From NCEH01 sp002257205 (GTDB lineage Bacteria; Pseudomonadota; Alphaproteobacteria; Rhizobiales; Xanthobacteraceae), in the NCBI RefSeq assembly GCF_043195105.1, contig NZ_JBAFWO010000004.1: a DNA stretch of 64,000 nucleotides; one strand, given 5' to 3'. Numbering within the stretch: the first letter of the stretch is position 1; each line of letters starts with the position of its first letter. Shown here one piece after another: positions 34,767-44,414 of this stretch. The notes below the pieces were generated by a model. It was not told the origin of the DNA and did no database searches. It saw nothing but the letters and a program-made list of their open reading frames with translations. The translations under genes and the position numbers were made by a program.

Positions 34767-34807
34767 AAGGCCCAAGGCCCAAGGCCCAAGGCCCAAGGCC
34801 CAAGGCC
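34767..34807. repeat. Heptamer tandem repeat (AAGGCCC), nearly six copies
   Basis: Five perfect units of AAGGCCC and a sixth differing in the last base stand directly after the stop codon of yggS, separated by 2 nt. Slippage here would not alter YggS but would change transcript ends. Confidence 0.85.
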
Positions 34808-34809
34808 GG

Positions 34810-35502
34810 TCAGGGCAGGGGGCGCGGGCGGTGGCCGAAGATGGCGCTGCCGATGCGCACATGGGTCGCGCCCTGGTGAATCGCCACGCCGAAGTCCGCG
34901 CTCATGCCCATGGACAAGCCCGGCAAGCCGTTGCGCGCGGCGATCTGTGCCAGAAGCGCGAAGTGCGGCGCCGGCACGTCGTCCACGGGGGGAATGCACA
35001 TCAACCCCGCCACGGTGAGGCCGCAGGCCTCGCGGCATTCGGCGATGAAGGCGTCCGCCTCCTGCGGCAGAACGCCCGCCTTCTGCGGCTCCGCCCCGGT
35101 GTTCACCTGCACGAACACCGGCAAGTGGCGGCCCTGGCGGGCCATTTCCTCGGCCAGGGCGCGGGCGATCTTCGGCCGGTCGACGGTGTGGATCACGTCG
35201 AAGGTCTCGACCGCCTCGCGGGTCTTGTTGGATTGCAGCGGCCCGATGAGATGCAGCACCAGGCCGGGGGTCGCGGCCTGGAGCGCGGGCCATTTCTCGC
35301 GCGCTTCCTGCACCCGGTTCTCGCCGAACACCCGCTGGCCGGCGGCGATGACGGGCAGGATGTCCGGCGCCGGGAAGGTCTTGGATACCGCGATCAGCTC
35401 CACCGCGCCGGCGGGGCGGCCGGCTTCGCGGCAGGCGAGCTCCAGTTCGGCGCGCACCCGGGCGAGGCGCTCCGCGGGTCCTTCGTGATCCAGATCGGGC
35501 AT
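34810..35502 (-). CDS. yggS: YggS/PROSC-family PLP homeostasis protein
   Basis: A 230-residue PLP-binding TIM-barrel protein: VELIAVSKTFP with the Schiff-base Lys, FGENRVQEAREKW, HLIGPLQSNKTR, VNTGAEPQKAGV, and the phosphate-binding GLSMGMSADF and RIGSAIFG. It maintains pyridoxal phosphate balance in the cytoplasm. I chose ATG 35502 with AAGGA upstream. Core gene divergent from the diguanylate cyclase. Confidence 0.93.
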   Translation of the reverse strand: MPDLDHEGPAERLARVRAELELACREAGRPAGAVELIAVSKTFPAPDILPVIAAGQRVFGENRVQEAREKWPALQAATPGLVLHLIGPLQSNKTREAVETFDVIHTVDRPKIARALAEEMARQGRHLPVFVQVNTGAEPQKAGVLPQEADAFIAECREACGLTVAGLMCIPPVDDVPAPHFALLAQIAARNGLPGLSMGMSADFGVAIHQGATHVRIGSAIFGHRPRPLP

Positions 35503-35627
35503 GGGCGATGATCCTTCGTGCGCCCCGCAGGGCGCGTGGCATTGTGGCTCCCTTTTGTCGAAAGTTCGCGGTAGAAGAAAGATAGGGGGTGTCCGCATGG
35601 CAGGCGGGCGGGAGACGCTGGACATAC

Positions 35628-37277
35628 ATGGCCGATCAAGCTCAGGGACTTTGGGGCCGGCGTCGGCGGCGGAATGTCAGCATCAGGCGGCGGCTTGCCT
35701 ATCTGATCCTGCTCGTGGCCCTGCCGATCTCCGCCGAGCGGATCTATGCGCTGCTCGCCTCGCGCGATGAGCAGATCGGCCGCACCTATGAGCAGTTGCG
35801 CGATATCGCCGAATCCGCCGCGCTCGCCCAGCGCGAGACGATCGGCGCCGCGCAGGCGGTCGTGCAGACGCTGAGCCGCCAAGCCTCGGCGCTGATGCAG
35901 GATCCGGCGGGATGCGAACAATTTCTGCGCCGCCTCAACAACGAGGCGGTCGGGGTCCAGGGGGCGTTGATCGCGGGCGCCGACGGCCGCGTGGTGTGCG
36001 CCAGCACGCGCGCGCTCATTGGCCTCGATCTCTCCGACCGCGAATATGTGCGGGACGCCCTCGCGACACCGCAGGCGGTCATCAGCCATCTGATCACGGC
36101 CCGCAACACCGGCCGCACCGTGATCGCCATTGCCGAGGCGGAACGGGACCCGCAGGGCGATCCCATCGCGCTCGCGGCGGTGGGCGTGGATCTGCAATGG
36201 ATGTCGCGCATCGCCGCCCAATCGGGGGTCGAGGACGGAGTTACGGTCTGCATCATCGATGGCACCGGCACGGTCCTGGTGCGCTATCCGGTTGAGTCGG
36301 GCCTCGTGGGCGCCAATTTCCGCGATCATCCGCTGATCCAACGGGTCCTTGCCGGCACCGAGGGACAGTTGAAGGCGGTGGGACTCGATGGCCAGGAGCG
36401 TTATTTCGCCTTCGCCCGCCTCGCCGGAACCGAGCTGCGGGTCCTGGTGGGGAGCGATTCCTCGCTGATGATCGCCGATATCGATCAGCGCATCCTCACG
36501 ATTTTCTTCGCCCTACTCGGCGGCGTGGTGCTGCTGATCGTTCTTGCCTGGTATGCGGCCGAGAAGCTGGTGGTGGATCCGGTGCAGCAGCTTGCGTTTG
36601 ATATTGGCGCGGTCGGGCGGGAAGAGGCCGATACCATCAGCCAGGTGCGGGTGGAGGAATTCCAGCCGCTTGTTGCCGCCTTCGACGAGATGAACCAGCG
36701 CCTGTCGGAGCGCACCGAGGAATTGCGCAGCCAAAATGGCCGCCTCGCCGCGCTGGCGCGCATGGACGGGCTGACCGGGCTTGCCAACCGCCGCACGTTC
36801 GACGTGCAATTGTCGGAAGATTGGGTGCGCGCCGGCGACCTGCGGCGGCCGCTCGCGCTGGTGATGGCCGACGTGGATCATTTCAAGCTGTTCAACGACG
36901 GTCGGGGCCATCTCGCGGGCGACGATGCGCTGCGCAGCGTGGCGCGCATGCTCTCGGCGGCGACCGCTGGCACGGCCTATCTGGCGGCCCGTTATGGCGG
37001 GGAGGAATTCGTGGTGCTGCTGCCCGATACGGATCTCGCCGGGGCGGTGGAATTCGCCGAGGACGTGCGCCGGCTGGTCGCCGCCCTGGGCATCGAGCAT
37101 CCCGGCGTGCCCTCGCACCGGCTCACGGCGAGCTTTGGCGCGGCGGCGACCGTGCCGCGCTTCCCTGGCTCCCCGGACAGCCTGCTTGCGGCGGTGGATG
37201 CCGCGCTCTACGAGGCCAAGCGCCAGGGCCGCAACCGCGTGGTGGCCGCGCCGGACTTCGCCACGGAGCGGCTGTGA
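35628..37277 (+). CDS. Membrane-bound diguanylate cyclase with dCache sensor
   Basis: A protein of about 549 residues: membrane helix near the N-terminus (LAYLILLVALPIS), an extracytoplasmic dCache-type sensor region, a second helix (ILTIFFALLGGVVLLIVLAWYA), a HAMP-like linker and a GGDEF domain with DGLTGLANRR and the intact active-site RYGGEEF. It makes cyclic di-GMP. No RxxD product-inhibition site stands the usual distance before GGEEF. ATG 35628 is preferred; a GTG at 35589 is in frame. The stop overlaps the start of the Nudix gene. Confidence 0.9.
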   Translation: MADQAQGLWGRRRRRNVSIRRRLAYLILLVALPISAERIYALLASRDEQIGRTYEQLRDIAESAALAQRETIGAAQAVVQTLSRQASALMQDPAGCEQFLRRLNNEAVGVQGALIAGADGRVVCASTRALIGLDLSDREYVRDALATPQAVISHLITARNTGRTVIAIAEAERDPQGDPIALAAVGVDLQWMSRIAAQSGVEDGVTVCIIDGTGTVLVRYPVESGLVGANFRDHPLIQRVLAGTEGQLKAVGLDGQERYFAFARLAGTELRVLVGSDSSLMIADIDQRILTIFFALLGGVVLLIVLAWYAAEKLVVDPVQQLAFDIGAVGREEADTISQVRVEEFQPLVAAFDEMNQRLSERTEELRSQNGRLAALARMDGLTGLANRRTFDVQLSEDWVRAGDLRRPLALVMADVDHFKLFNDGRGHLAGDDALRSVARMLSAATAGTAYLAARYGGEEFVVLLPDTDLAGAVEFAEDVRRLVAALGIEHPGVPSHRLTASFGAAATVPRFPGSPDSLLAAVDAALYEAKRQGRNRVVAAPDFATERL

Positions 37278-37714
37278 TGGACGGGGCGGCACGCCGGCCC
37301 GGCTGCGGCGCGCTCGCGGTGGTGGTGCGGGCGGGCCAGGTGCTGCTGGTGCAGCGGGCCAATCCACCGGACCAGGGCCTGTGGGGCTTTCCCGGCGGGC
37401 GCATCGAATGGGGCGAGACTGCCGCTGAGGCGGCGGTGCGCGAGCTGCGCGAGGAAACCGGCGTCGAGGCGCTGGCCGGCGCGCCGTTCTGCGCGCTCGA
37501 CGCGCTCGACCGGGGCGCGCAAGGCGAGGTGCTGCATCATTACGTGCTGGTGGCGGTGCTGTGCCATTGGCGCAACGGCGAGGCGCGGGCCGCCGACGAT
37601 GCACTGGATACGCGCTGGTTCGATCTGGACGAGATCGCCGCGCGGCAGGATGAATTGAGTCTGCGCGTGCTGGATGTGGCGCGCCAGGCCATGGCCATCA
37701 TGGCGCGGGCCTGA
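37277..37714 (+). CDS. Nudix hydrolase
   Basis: A 145-residue protein with an exact Nudix box GGRIEWGETAAEAAVRELREE (about 40-60, ending EETG) on a family fold. It cleaves a nucleoside diphosphate linked to another group; the substrate is unknown. The TGATG overlap with the diguanylate cyclase gene implies coupling. Confidence 0.9.
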   Translation: MDGAARRPGCGALAVVVRAGQVLLVQRANPPDQGLWGFPGGRIEWGETAAEAAVRELREETGVEALAGAPFCALDALDRGAQGEVLHHYVLVAVLCHWRNGEARAADDALDTRWFDLDEIAARQDELSLRVLDVARQAMAIMARA

Positions 37715-37776
37715 AACCCGCGCGATGATCCAGGGAACGAGCCGCTGGCCCGCAGGGCCGCATCTGGGAGGTTGTC

Positions 37777-38997
37777 ATGTCACATGCGTCGAAGGTGAAC
37801 CCCGTGGCCCATGCCAAGGCCCCGGCCTTCGATTGGTCGGACCCGTTCCTGCTGGACGATCAGCTTTCCGAGGATGAGCGGCTGATTCGCGATGCCGCCA
37901 ATGCCTATGCCCAGGACAAGCTGGCGCCTCGCGTGATCGAGGCCTATGCCACCGAGAAGACCGACCGCGCCATTTTCAACGAGATGGGCGAACTCGGCCT
38001 GCTGGGCGTGACGGTGCCGGAGGAGTACGGCGGCGCGGGCGCGTCCTATGTGGCCTATGGCCTGGTGGCGCGGGAAGTGGAGCGGGTGGACAGCGGCTAT
38101 CGTTCCATGATGAGCGTGCAATCCTCGCTCGTCATGTATCCGATCCAGGCCTATGGCGACGAGGCGCAGCGGCGCAAATACCTGCCGAAGCTCGCCTCGG
38201 GCGATTATGTCGGCTGCTTCGGCCTGACCGAGCCGGACGCCGGCTCCGACCCCGCCGGCATGAAGACCAAGGCGGTGAAGATCGACGGCGGCTATCGCCT
38301 GTCGGGCACCAAGACCTGGATTTCCAACGCCCCCATCGCCGACGTGTTCGTGGTGTGGGCGAAATCCGAGGCGCACGGCAATGAGATTCGCGGCTTCGTT
38401 CTGGAGAAGGGCATGAAGGGGCTCTCCGCGCCGAAGATCGGCGGCAAGCTCTCGCTGCGCGCCTCCATCACCGGCGAGATCGTCATGGACGGCGTCGAGG
38501 TGGGCGAGGACGCGCTTCTGCCCAACGTGTCCGGCCTGAAGGGACCGTTCGGCTGCCTCAACCGGGCGCGCTACGGCATTTCATGGGGCGTGCTCGGGGC
38601 GGCGGAGGACTGCCTGGCGCGGGCGCGGCAATATACGCTCGACCGCAAGCAGTTCGGCCGGCCGCTGGCGGCCACTCAATTGGTGCAGAAGAAGCTGGCG
38701 GACATGATGACCGAGATCGCGCTCGGCCTTCAGGGCTCGCTGCGGGTGGGCCGGTTGTTCGACGAAGGCAAGATGGCGCCGGACATGATTTCCATCATGA
38801 AGCGCAACAATTGCGGCAAGGCGTTGGACATCGCCCGTGTCGCCCGCGACATGCACGGCGGCAACGGCATCCAGCAGGACTACCACGTGATGCGCCACGC
38901 GCAGAATTTGGAGACCGTGAACACTTATGAGGGCACGCACGACGTGCACGCCCTCATCCTCGGCCGGGCGATCACCGGCATCCAGGCGTTCTTCTGA
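37777..38997 (+). CDS. gcdH: Glutaryl-CoA dehydrogenase
   Basis: A 406-residue acyl-CoA dehydrogenase. Flavin contacts are FGLTEPDAGSDPAGMKT and TWISNAPIADVF; ARYGISWGVLGAAEDC and NTYEGTHDVHALILGRAITGIQAF, with the catalytic Glu in YEGTHD, are diagnostic for GcdH. It converts glutaryl-CoA to crotonyl-CoA in lysine/tryptophan breakdown, passing electrons to ETF. GGGAGG precedes the ATG. It ends 24 bp from the convergent soxG2. Confidence 0.92.
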   Translation: MSHASKVNPVAHAKAPAFDWSDPFLLDDQLSEDERLIRDAANAYAQDKLAPRVIEAYATEKTDRAIFNEMGELGLLGVTVPEEYGGAGASYVAYGLVAREVERVDSGYRSMMSVQSSLVMYPIQAYGDEAQRRKYLPKLASGDYVGCFGLTEPDAGSDPAGMKTKAVKIDGGYRLSGTKTWISNAPIADVFVVWAKSEAHGNEIRGFVLEKGMKGLSAPKIGGKLSLRASITGEIVMDGVEVGEDALLPNVSGLKGPFGCLNRARYGISWGVLGAAEDCLARARQYTLDRKQFGRPLAATQLVQKKLADMMTEIALGLQGSLRVGRLFDEGKMAPDMISIMKRNNCGKALDIARVARDMHGGNGIQQDYHVMRHAQNLETVNTYEGTHDVHALILGRAITGIQAFF

Positions 38998-39021
38998 GAC
39001 CTGAGAGCGTGGCGCGAGAGT

Positions 39022-39588
39022 TCAGTCGAACTCCTGCGCCACCTCGCTCAGGAAGGCGAAGACATAAGGCGCGAACGAGCGCCAGCATTCCACCTGGAAG
39101 CTCTCCTCCTGCGTGGCGCGCACCAGCACCACGTCCGCCTTGCCGAGCAGGGTGCGCGTGGCGCTCCCGGCCGAAAAGGCGCTGTCGGCGAGGTCGAGCG
39201 CGATCCCGGCATTGAGCACGTCGCGGGCCTGCGGGCCGGCGACGCGAATGCCGCAATTGCGGCTGCCCACGTCCACCAGCGAGAAGAACCGGCCGATAAG
39301 GCCCTGTTCCAGATCCGCGCGGATCTGCGCACCCTCGCCCTCCGGCACAACGATCAGCCATTCGTCCGGTCCAAGACGGGCGGCGAAGCGCGCGGCGGTG
39401 CCTGAACAGGTGTTGATCGCGCCGGAGAAATCGAAGCCGGCGAGGACGCCTGCCGGTTGAGACTCAGCTTGCCAGATGCGCAGGGAGAACCGGGCGGCGG
39501 GGGCAAGCGGCGTCACCTGCGTCGCCCGAGCGCTGGCGGCGGGGGTCAGCACCGGGGTGCGGCGGGCGAGGGTCTGGGTGTCAGCCAT
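39022..39588 (-). CDS. soxG: Sarcosine oxidase gamma subunit, copy 2
   Basis: A 188-residue subunit with the same landmarks as copy 1 (FDFSGAINTCSGTAARFAARLGPDEWLI, SLVDVGSRNCGI, VLNAGIALDL). It starts at ATG 39588 within the end of soxA2, with GGAGAG upstream. Last gene of the second soxBDAG operon. Confidence 0.92.
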   Translation of the reverse strand: MADTQTLARRTPVLTPAASARATQVTPLAPAARFSLRIWQAESQPAGVLAGFDFSGAINTCSGTAARFAARLGPDEWLIVVPEGEGAQIRADLEQGLIGRFFSLVDVGSRNCGIRVAGPQARDVLNAGIALDLADSAFSAGSATRTLLGKADVVLVRATQEESFQVECWRSFAPYVFAFLSEVAQEFD

Positions 39589-42500
39589 GGGTGCTCTCTC
39601 CATTCACAGCGCCGTTCACGCGCTTGCCGTCCGCATCGAAGAACACCGGCGCCGAGACCTTCACCGCCGTGAAACCGGCGGGCGTGGTGACGTGCAGGGT
39701 TGCGCCCATGCGGGCGCGTCCGCCTTCCACCAAGGCCATGGCGATGGGATGCCCGCACGCTCCGCTCCAATAGGAGGAGGTGACATGGCCGAGCATCTTC
39801 ATGGGCACCGGCTGGGCGATGTCGGCCACCACCTGCGCGCCCTCGTCGAGCACGCTGGTGCCGTCGAGGCTGGCGAGGCCGACCAATTGCTTGCGGTCCG
39901 GCACGCTCATGTCGGGCCGCGCCAGTGAGCGCTTGCCGACGAAATCCGGCTTCAGCTTGGAGACCATGCCGCCGAGGCCGAGATCGTCCGGGGTCACGGT
40001 GCCGTCGGTTTCCTGGCCGACGATGACGAAGCCGCGTTCCGCACGCAGCACGTGCATGGCTTCCGTGCCATAGGGCGTGATGCCGAAACGCTGGCCATAG
40101 TCGTACAGCGCCTCCCACACCGCGCGGGCATAATCCGCCGGCACGTTGATTTCATAGCCCATCTCGCCGGTGAAGGAGACGCGGAACAGGCGGGTCGGCA
40201 CGCCCAGGATATGGCCGGTGCGGATCGCCATGTGCGGGAATGCTTCAGGGGAGAGGTCGATATCGGAGACGAAGGGCGCCAGCACATCGCGCGCCTTCGG
40301 TCCCTGGAGCGCGATCACCGCCCATTCCTCGGTGGTGGAGGTGGCGAACACCTTCAGGTCCGGCCACTCGGTCTGGAGATAATCTTCCATATGCGCCAGC
40401 ACGCGCGGCGCGCCGCCGGTGGTGGTGGTCACATGGAAGCGATCCGGCGCGAGGCGGGCGACCACGCCGTCGTCGAACACGAAGCCGTCTTCCTTCAGCA
40501 TCAGGCCGTAGCGGCACTTGCCGGGTTCCAGCTTCAGCCAGGCGTTGGGATAGATGCGATTGAGGAATTCCGCCGCGTCCGGCCCCACCACCTCGATCTT
40601 GCCGAGGGTGGAGGCATCGAAAATGCCGACGCTTTCGCGCACCGCCTTGCATTCGCGGTTCACCGCCGCGTGCATGTCCTCCCCCGCCTTGGGGAAATAC
40701 CAGGCGCGGCGCCACAGCGCGACATTCTCGAACTTCGCCCCGTGCTCGGCCGCCCAATCATGCAGCGGCGCCTTGCGGATGGGGTCGAACAATTCGCCCC
40801 GCGCCGAGCCGATGATCGCGCCGAAGGTGACCGGGGTATAAGGCGGGCGGAAGGTGGTGGTGCCCACTTGCGGGATCGGCTTGCCCAGCAGGTCGGAGAG
40901 AATGCCGAGCGCCGCCATGTTGGAGGTCTTGCCCTGGTCGGTCGCCATGCCGTTGGTGGTGTAGCGCTTCACATGCTCGACGCTTTGGAACCCCTCGCGC
41001 ACCGCAAGGCCGATGTCCTTGGCGGTGACGTCGTTCTGGAAATCCAGGAAGGCGCGCACCTTCTTCGGGTCGGCGTCTGTCGGCAGCACGCGGGCCGGCT
41101 TGAAGCCGGTGGCGGTGGCGGGCGTCGCGGCGAAAACGCGGGTGTCGGATGCGCCCGATGCGGCGCGGCCTGCCGCCCAACCCTCGGCGAGGATTTCGGC
41201 CAGATCATAGGTGCCTTTGCAGGCCCCGGCCGAGCGTTCCGCCTGCACCGATGTGCCGGGAACGAAGGCGTCAATTTCGTCGCGGAAGGCGAGCTTGCCG
41301 CGCGATTGGGAGAACAGATGGACGCTCGGCGTCCAGCCACCGGAGACACCTGCGCAGTCGCACGGCAAGGTGCGGCGTGCGCCGACCTTGCCCGCCGCAT
41401 CCACCGGCGCGACGATCAGCCCGGTGAGCGCCTTCCCGCCCATGGCGCCGACGATGGTGTGGCCCGACAGCAGGGGAATGCCGGCGACGAGCGCACGCTC
41501 GGGGCCGATCTCCGCCTCGCGCCGGATATCCACCAGCGTCACGTCGAGCCCCGCCGCCTTGGCATCCGCCGCCGCGCGATAGGCGCTGGCGCCATTGGTG
41601 GCGAATACGATCCGCCGGCCCGGCGCGACGCCGTAGCGGTTGATAAACACCCGCACGCTCTCCGCCAGCATGATGCCGGGGCGGTCATTATCGGCGAAGG
41701 TGAGGGGGCGCTCGTGGGCGCCGGTGGCGATCACCACCTGCTTGGCGCGCACCTGCCAGAGCCGCTCGCGCGGCAGCTTGGGATCGGGCTGCGCGAGATG
41801 GTCGGTGACGCGCTCGGTGAGCACGATGTGATTGTGGTTGTAATAGCCGAACGTGGTGGTGCGCGGCAGCAGCGTGACATTGGGCCGGGCGGCCAGCGCG
41901 GTGCGCGCCTGCGCCACCCATTCGGCGGCGGAAATCCCGTCGATGGTGGCGGTCGTCTCGTGCAGCAGGCTGCCGCCCATCTCGGCCTGTTCGTCGGCGA
42001 GGATCACCCGCGCGCCGCTTTCGCTCGCGGCTAGCGCGGCGGCAAGGCCGGCGGGTCCCGCGCCCACCACCAGCACGTCGCAATGGGCGTTGCGGTGGAC
42101 GTAGCGGTCCGCGTCCGGCAGATCGGGCGCGACGCCGAGGCCGGCGGCGGCGCGGATTCGCGGCTCATAGACCTTGTCCCAGAACGAACGCGGCCACATG
42201 AAGGTTTTATAATAGAAGCCCGCCACCAGCACCGGCGAGACGAGGTCGTTCACCGCGCCGATATCATGCTCCAGCGAGGGCCAATGGTTCTGCGAGGCGA
42301 GCTTCAGGCCGGCGGTGGCTTCCACGACGGTGGCGCGATTGTTCGGGTCCACGCGCCCGGTGCCGCGATCGACGCTGAGCAAAGCGTTGGGCTCGTCCGC
42401 GCCATGGGTGAGGATGCCGCGCGGGCGGTGATATTTGAACGAGCGGCCCACGAGCGTGATGCCATTGGCAAGCAGCGCCGAGGCGATTGTATCGCCGGCA

Positions 42501-42592
42501 TAGCCCTGCACCGTGCGGCCGTTGAAGGTGAAGGTGAGGGGGCGGGCGCGATCCACCCGGCCGCCCTTGGGAAGGCGATGAGACTGGACCAT
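39581..42592 (-). CDS. soxA: Sarcosine oxidase alpha subunit, copy 2
   Basis: A 1003-residue subunit, same length and domain order as copy 1: Cys-less Fer2-like N-terminus, NAD/FAD domains (VLVVGAGPAGLAAALAASESG), aminomethyltransferase C-terminus. It ends with a longer tail than copy 1. Start ATG 42592, GGGAGG upstream, overlapping the stop of soxD2. This copy adjoins gbcAB/dgcAB and is the likely main sarcosine oxidase of betaine catabolism. Confidence 0.93.
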   Translation of the reverse strand: MVQSHRLPKGGRVDRARPLTFTFNGRTVQGYAGDTIASALLANGITLVGRSFKYHRPRGILTHGADEPNALLSVDRGTGRVDPNNRATVVEATAGLKLASQNHWPSLEHDIGAVNDLVSPVLVAGFYYKTFMWPRSFWDKVYEPRIRAAAGLGVAPDLPDADRYVHRNAHCDVLVVGAGPAGLAAALAASESGARVILADEQAEMGGSLLHETTATIDGISAAEWVAQARTALAARPNVTLLPRTTTFGYYNHNHIVLTERVTDHLAQPDPKLPRERLWQVRAKQVVIATGAHERPLTFADNDRPGIMLAESVRVFINRYGVAPGRRIVFATNGASAYRAAADAKAAGLDVTLVDIRREAEIGPERALVAGIPLLSGHTIVGAMGGKALTGLIVAPVDAAGKVGARRTLPCDCAGVSGGWTPSVHLFSQSRGKLAFRDEIDAFVPGTSVQAERSAGACKGTYDLAEILAEGWAAGRAASGASDTRVFAATPATATGFKPARVLPTDADPKKVRAFLDFQNDVTAKDIGLAVREGFQSVEHVKRYTTNGMATDQGKTSNMAALGILSDLLGKPIPQVGTTTFRPPYTPVTFGAIIGSARGELFDPIRKAPLHDWAAEHGAKFENVALWRRAWYFPKAGEDMHAAVNRECKAVRESVGIFDASTLGKIEVVGPDAAEFLNRIYPNAWLKLEPGKCRYGLMLKEDGFVFDDGVVARLAPDRFHVTTTTGGAPRVLAHMEDYLQTEWPDLKVFATSTTEEWAVIALQGPKARDVLAPFVSDIDLSPEAFPHMAIRTGHILGVPTRLFRVSFTGEMGYEINVPADYARAVWEALYDYGQRFGITPYGTEAMHVLRAERGFVIVGQETDGTVTPDDLGLGGMVSKLKPDFVGKRSLARPDMSVPDRKQLVGLASLDGTSVLDEGAQVVADIAQPVPMKMLGHVTSSYWSGACGHPIAMALVEGGRARMGATLHVTTPAGFTAVKVSAPVFFDADGKRVNGAVNGESTHG

Positions 42593-42897
42593 CACTTGCC
42601 TCCCAGCGCGGGTTCCGCCGCCGCGATATCGGGCCGCTTCTCGCCCATCTTGTAGGTGGCAAGGATGGCGTCGCTCACGGTGTTGCGCACCGCATTGAAC
42701 CAGCGGCCGCAGCCGTGGGAATGCAGCCAGCGTTCCGCATGCACGCCCTTCGGGCTTTTGCGGATGAAGAGATACTCCGCCCATTCGGCATCCGAGAGCG
42801 CGGCGGGATTTTCCGGCCGGGCGATATGGGCTTCGCCGCCGCAGTGGAATTCGATTTCCGGCCGCGCGCCGCAATAGGGACAGGGGATGAGGAGCAT
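42592..42897 (-). CDS. soxD: Sarcosine oxidase delta subunit, copy 2
   Basis: A 101-residue zinc subunit: CPYCGARPEIEFHCGGEAHI and HAERWLHSHGCGRWFNAVRNT. A Cys-pair plus His/Cys ligand set as in copy 1, with a C-terminal tail about 8 residues longer. 11 bp after soxB2, overlapping soxA2. Confidence 0.93.
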   Translation of the reverse strand: MLLIPCPYCGARPEIEFHCGGEAHIARPENPAALSDAEWAEYLFIRKSPKGVHAERWLHSHGCGRWFNAVRNTVSDAILATYKMGEKRPDIAAAEPALGGK

Positions 42898-42908
42898 GAC
42901 GCGGGCCT

Positions 42909-44162
42909 TCAGTGCGCGACCGCCGCCGCCGCCGCTTCATCGATGAGGCGGCCGGTGCGGAAGCGGTCGAGGGTGAACGGGGCGTTGATGGGATGGGGTT
43001 CGTCGCGGGCGATGGTGTGAGCGAAGACGTTCGCCGAGCCCGGCGTCGCCTTGAAGCCGCCGGTGCCCCAGCCGCAATTCACATAGAGCCCCTTCACCGG
43101 CGTCTTGCCGATGATGGGGGAACGGTCCGGCGTCACGTCCACGATGCCGCCCCAGGAGCGCAGCATGCGCATGCGGGTGAATTGGGGGAACAATTCGCAG
43201 ATGGCGTCCAGCGTATGGGTGGTGATGTGCAGCCCGCCCTGCTGGCTGTAGGAGACATATTGGTCCGTGCCCGCGCCGATCACGAGTTCGCCCTTGTCGG
43301 ACTGGGAGATATAGGCGTGCACGGCGTTCGACATGAGGACGCAGGGAAAGCACGGCTTCACCGGCTCCGAGACCAAAGCCTGAAGGGGAAAGCTCTCCAG
43401 CGGCATGCGCACGCCCGCCATGCCCATCACCACGCTGGTGTGGCCGGCGGCGGAAACGCCGATCTTCTTCGCCTTGATGGTGCCGCGCGTGGTCTCCACC
43501 CCGGTCACCGCCCCGTCCGGGCCGCGATTGATGCCGGTGACCTCGCAATTCTGCAGGATGTCGACGCCCAGCGCGTCGGCGGCGCGGGCATAACCCCACA
43601 CCACCGCGTCATGGCGCGCGGTGCCGCCGCGCCGCTGGAGCGCCGCGCCCATGACGGGATAGCGAATGTCCGGGGAAATATTCAGCGGCGGGCAGAAGTC
43701 CTTCGCCTCCTGCGGCGTCATCCATTCATTGTCGATGCCGTTGAGGCGGTTGGAATAGACGTGGCGCTTGAAGCTTTGGACGTCATGAACATTGTGCGCC
43801 AGCATCAAGACGCCGCGCTGGGAGAACATGACATTGTAGTTCAGCTCCTGCGAGAGGCCTTCCCACAGCTTCACCGCATGCTCATAGAGCGCGGCGCTTT
43901 CGTCATAAAGATAATTGGAGCGGATGATGGTGGTGTTGCGCCCGGCATTGCCGCCGCCGATCCAGCCTTTTTCCAGCACCGCGATATTGGTGAGGCCGTG
44001 TTCCTTGGCGAGATAATAGGCCGCCCCGAGGCCGTGGCCGCCGCCGCCGATGATGATGGCGTCATAGCTCGCCTTGGGCGCGGGGTCGCGCCATTGGCGC
44101 TGCCAGCCCTGGTGGGCGTTCAGCGCTTCCGACAGCAGCGATGGTAAGGAAAAACGGCGCAT
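42909..44162 (-). CDS. soxB: Sarcosine oxidase beta subunit, copy 2
   Basis: A 417-residue subunit, closely similar to copy 1 along its whole length: IIIGGGGHGLGAAYYLAKEHG for FAD, ARHDAVVWGYARAAD at the covalent FMN site, DVTPDRSPIIG. Start ATG 44162; the frame stays open to 44276 but those residues are not part of the fold. Divergent from gbcA with a 252-bp gap between them. Confidence 0.93.
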   Translation of the reverse strand: MRRFSLPSLLSEALNAHQGWQRQWRDPAPKASYDAIIIGGGGHGLGAAYYLAKEHGLTNIAVLEKGWIGGGNAGRNTTIIRSNYLYDESAALYEHAVKLWEGLSQELNYNVMFSQRGVLMLAHNVHDVQSFKRHVYSNRLNGIDNEWMTPQEAKDFCPPLNISPDIRYPVMGAALQRRGGTARHDAVVWGYARAADALGVDILQNCEVTGINRGPDGAVTGVETTRGTIKAKKIGVSAAGHTSVVMGMAGVRMPLESFPLQALVSEPVKPCFPCVLMSNAVHAYISQSDKGELVIGAGTDQYVSYSQQGGLHITTHTLDAICELFPQFTRMRMLRSWGGIVDVTPDRSPIIGKTPVKGLYVNCGWGTGGFKATPGSANVFAHTIARDEPHPINAPFTLDRFRTGRLIDEAAAAAVAH

Positions 44163-44304
44163 GGGCCTCGGTCCCCTGGTTCCTGGCGCCAAGGTGCACC
44201 AGCGGGCTGCGCTTATCTCGTCGGCTTGCGACCCCGTTCTGGAACAAATCCGACATTCCGGGGGCAATTTTTCCAAATGGCAGCGGACTCGCCGTGACGA
44301 CGCT

Positions 44305-44326
44305 TTTGCGATAATTTATGTCGCGA
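44305..44326. promoter_or_regulatory. Possible operator between soxB2 and gbcA
   Basis: Within the 252-bp divergent gap an imperfect dyad TGCGATAATTTATGTCGCGA (44307-44326) has TGCGA and TCGCG arms. It could be bound by the GbdR-like regulator encoded downstream. Support is weak. The rest of the gap shows nothing distinctive. Confidence 0.25.
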
Positions 44327-44414
44327 TCAGAAAAGCGAGCGGCGATTTTAAGTCGAACACTTCCAGACATCGGCGCGCGGGCATTTGAGCCTTGGGCCGC
44401 GCGGGGAGAGCGAC

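Noticed and set aside
34619..35629. Minus-strand frame with GPWALGL repeats near yggS
   Set aside because: The repeats are just the translated AAGGCCC tandem repeat in another frame; the YggS frame ends cleanly before it.
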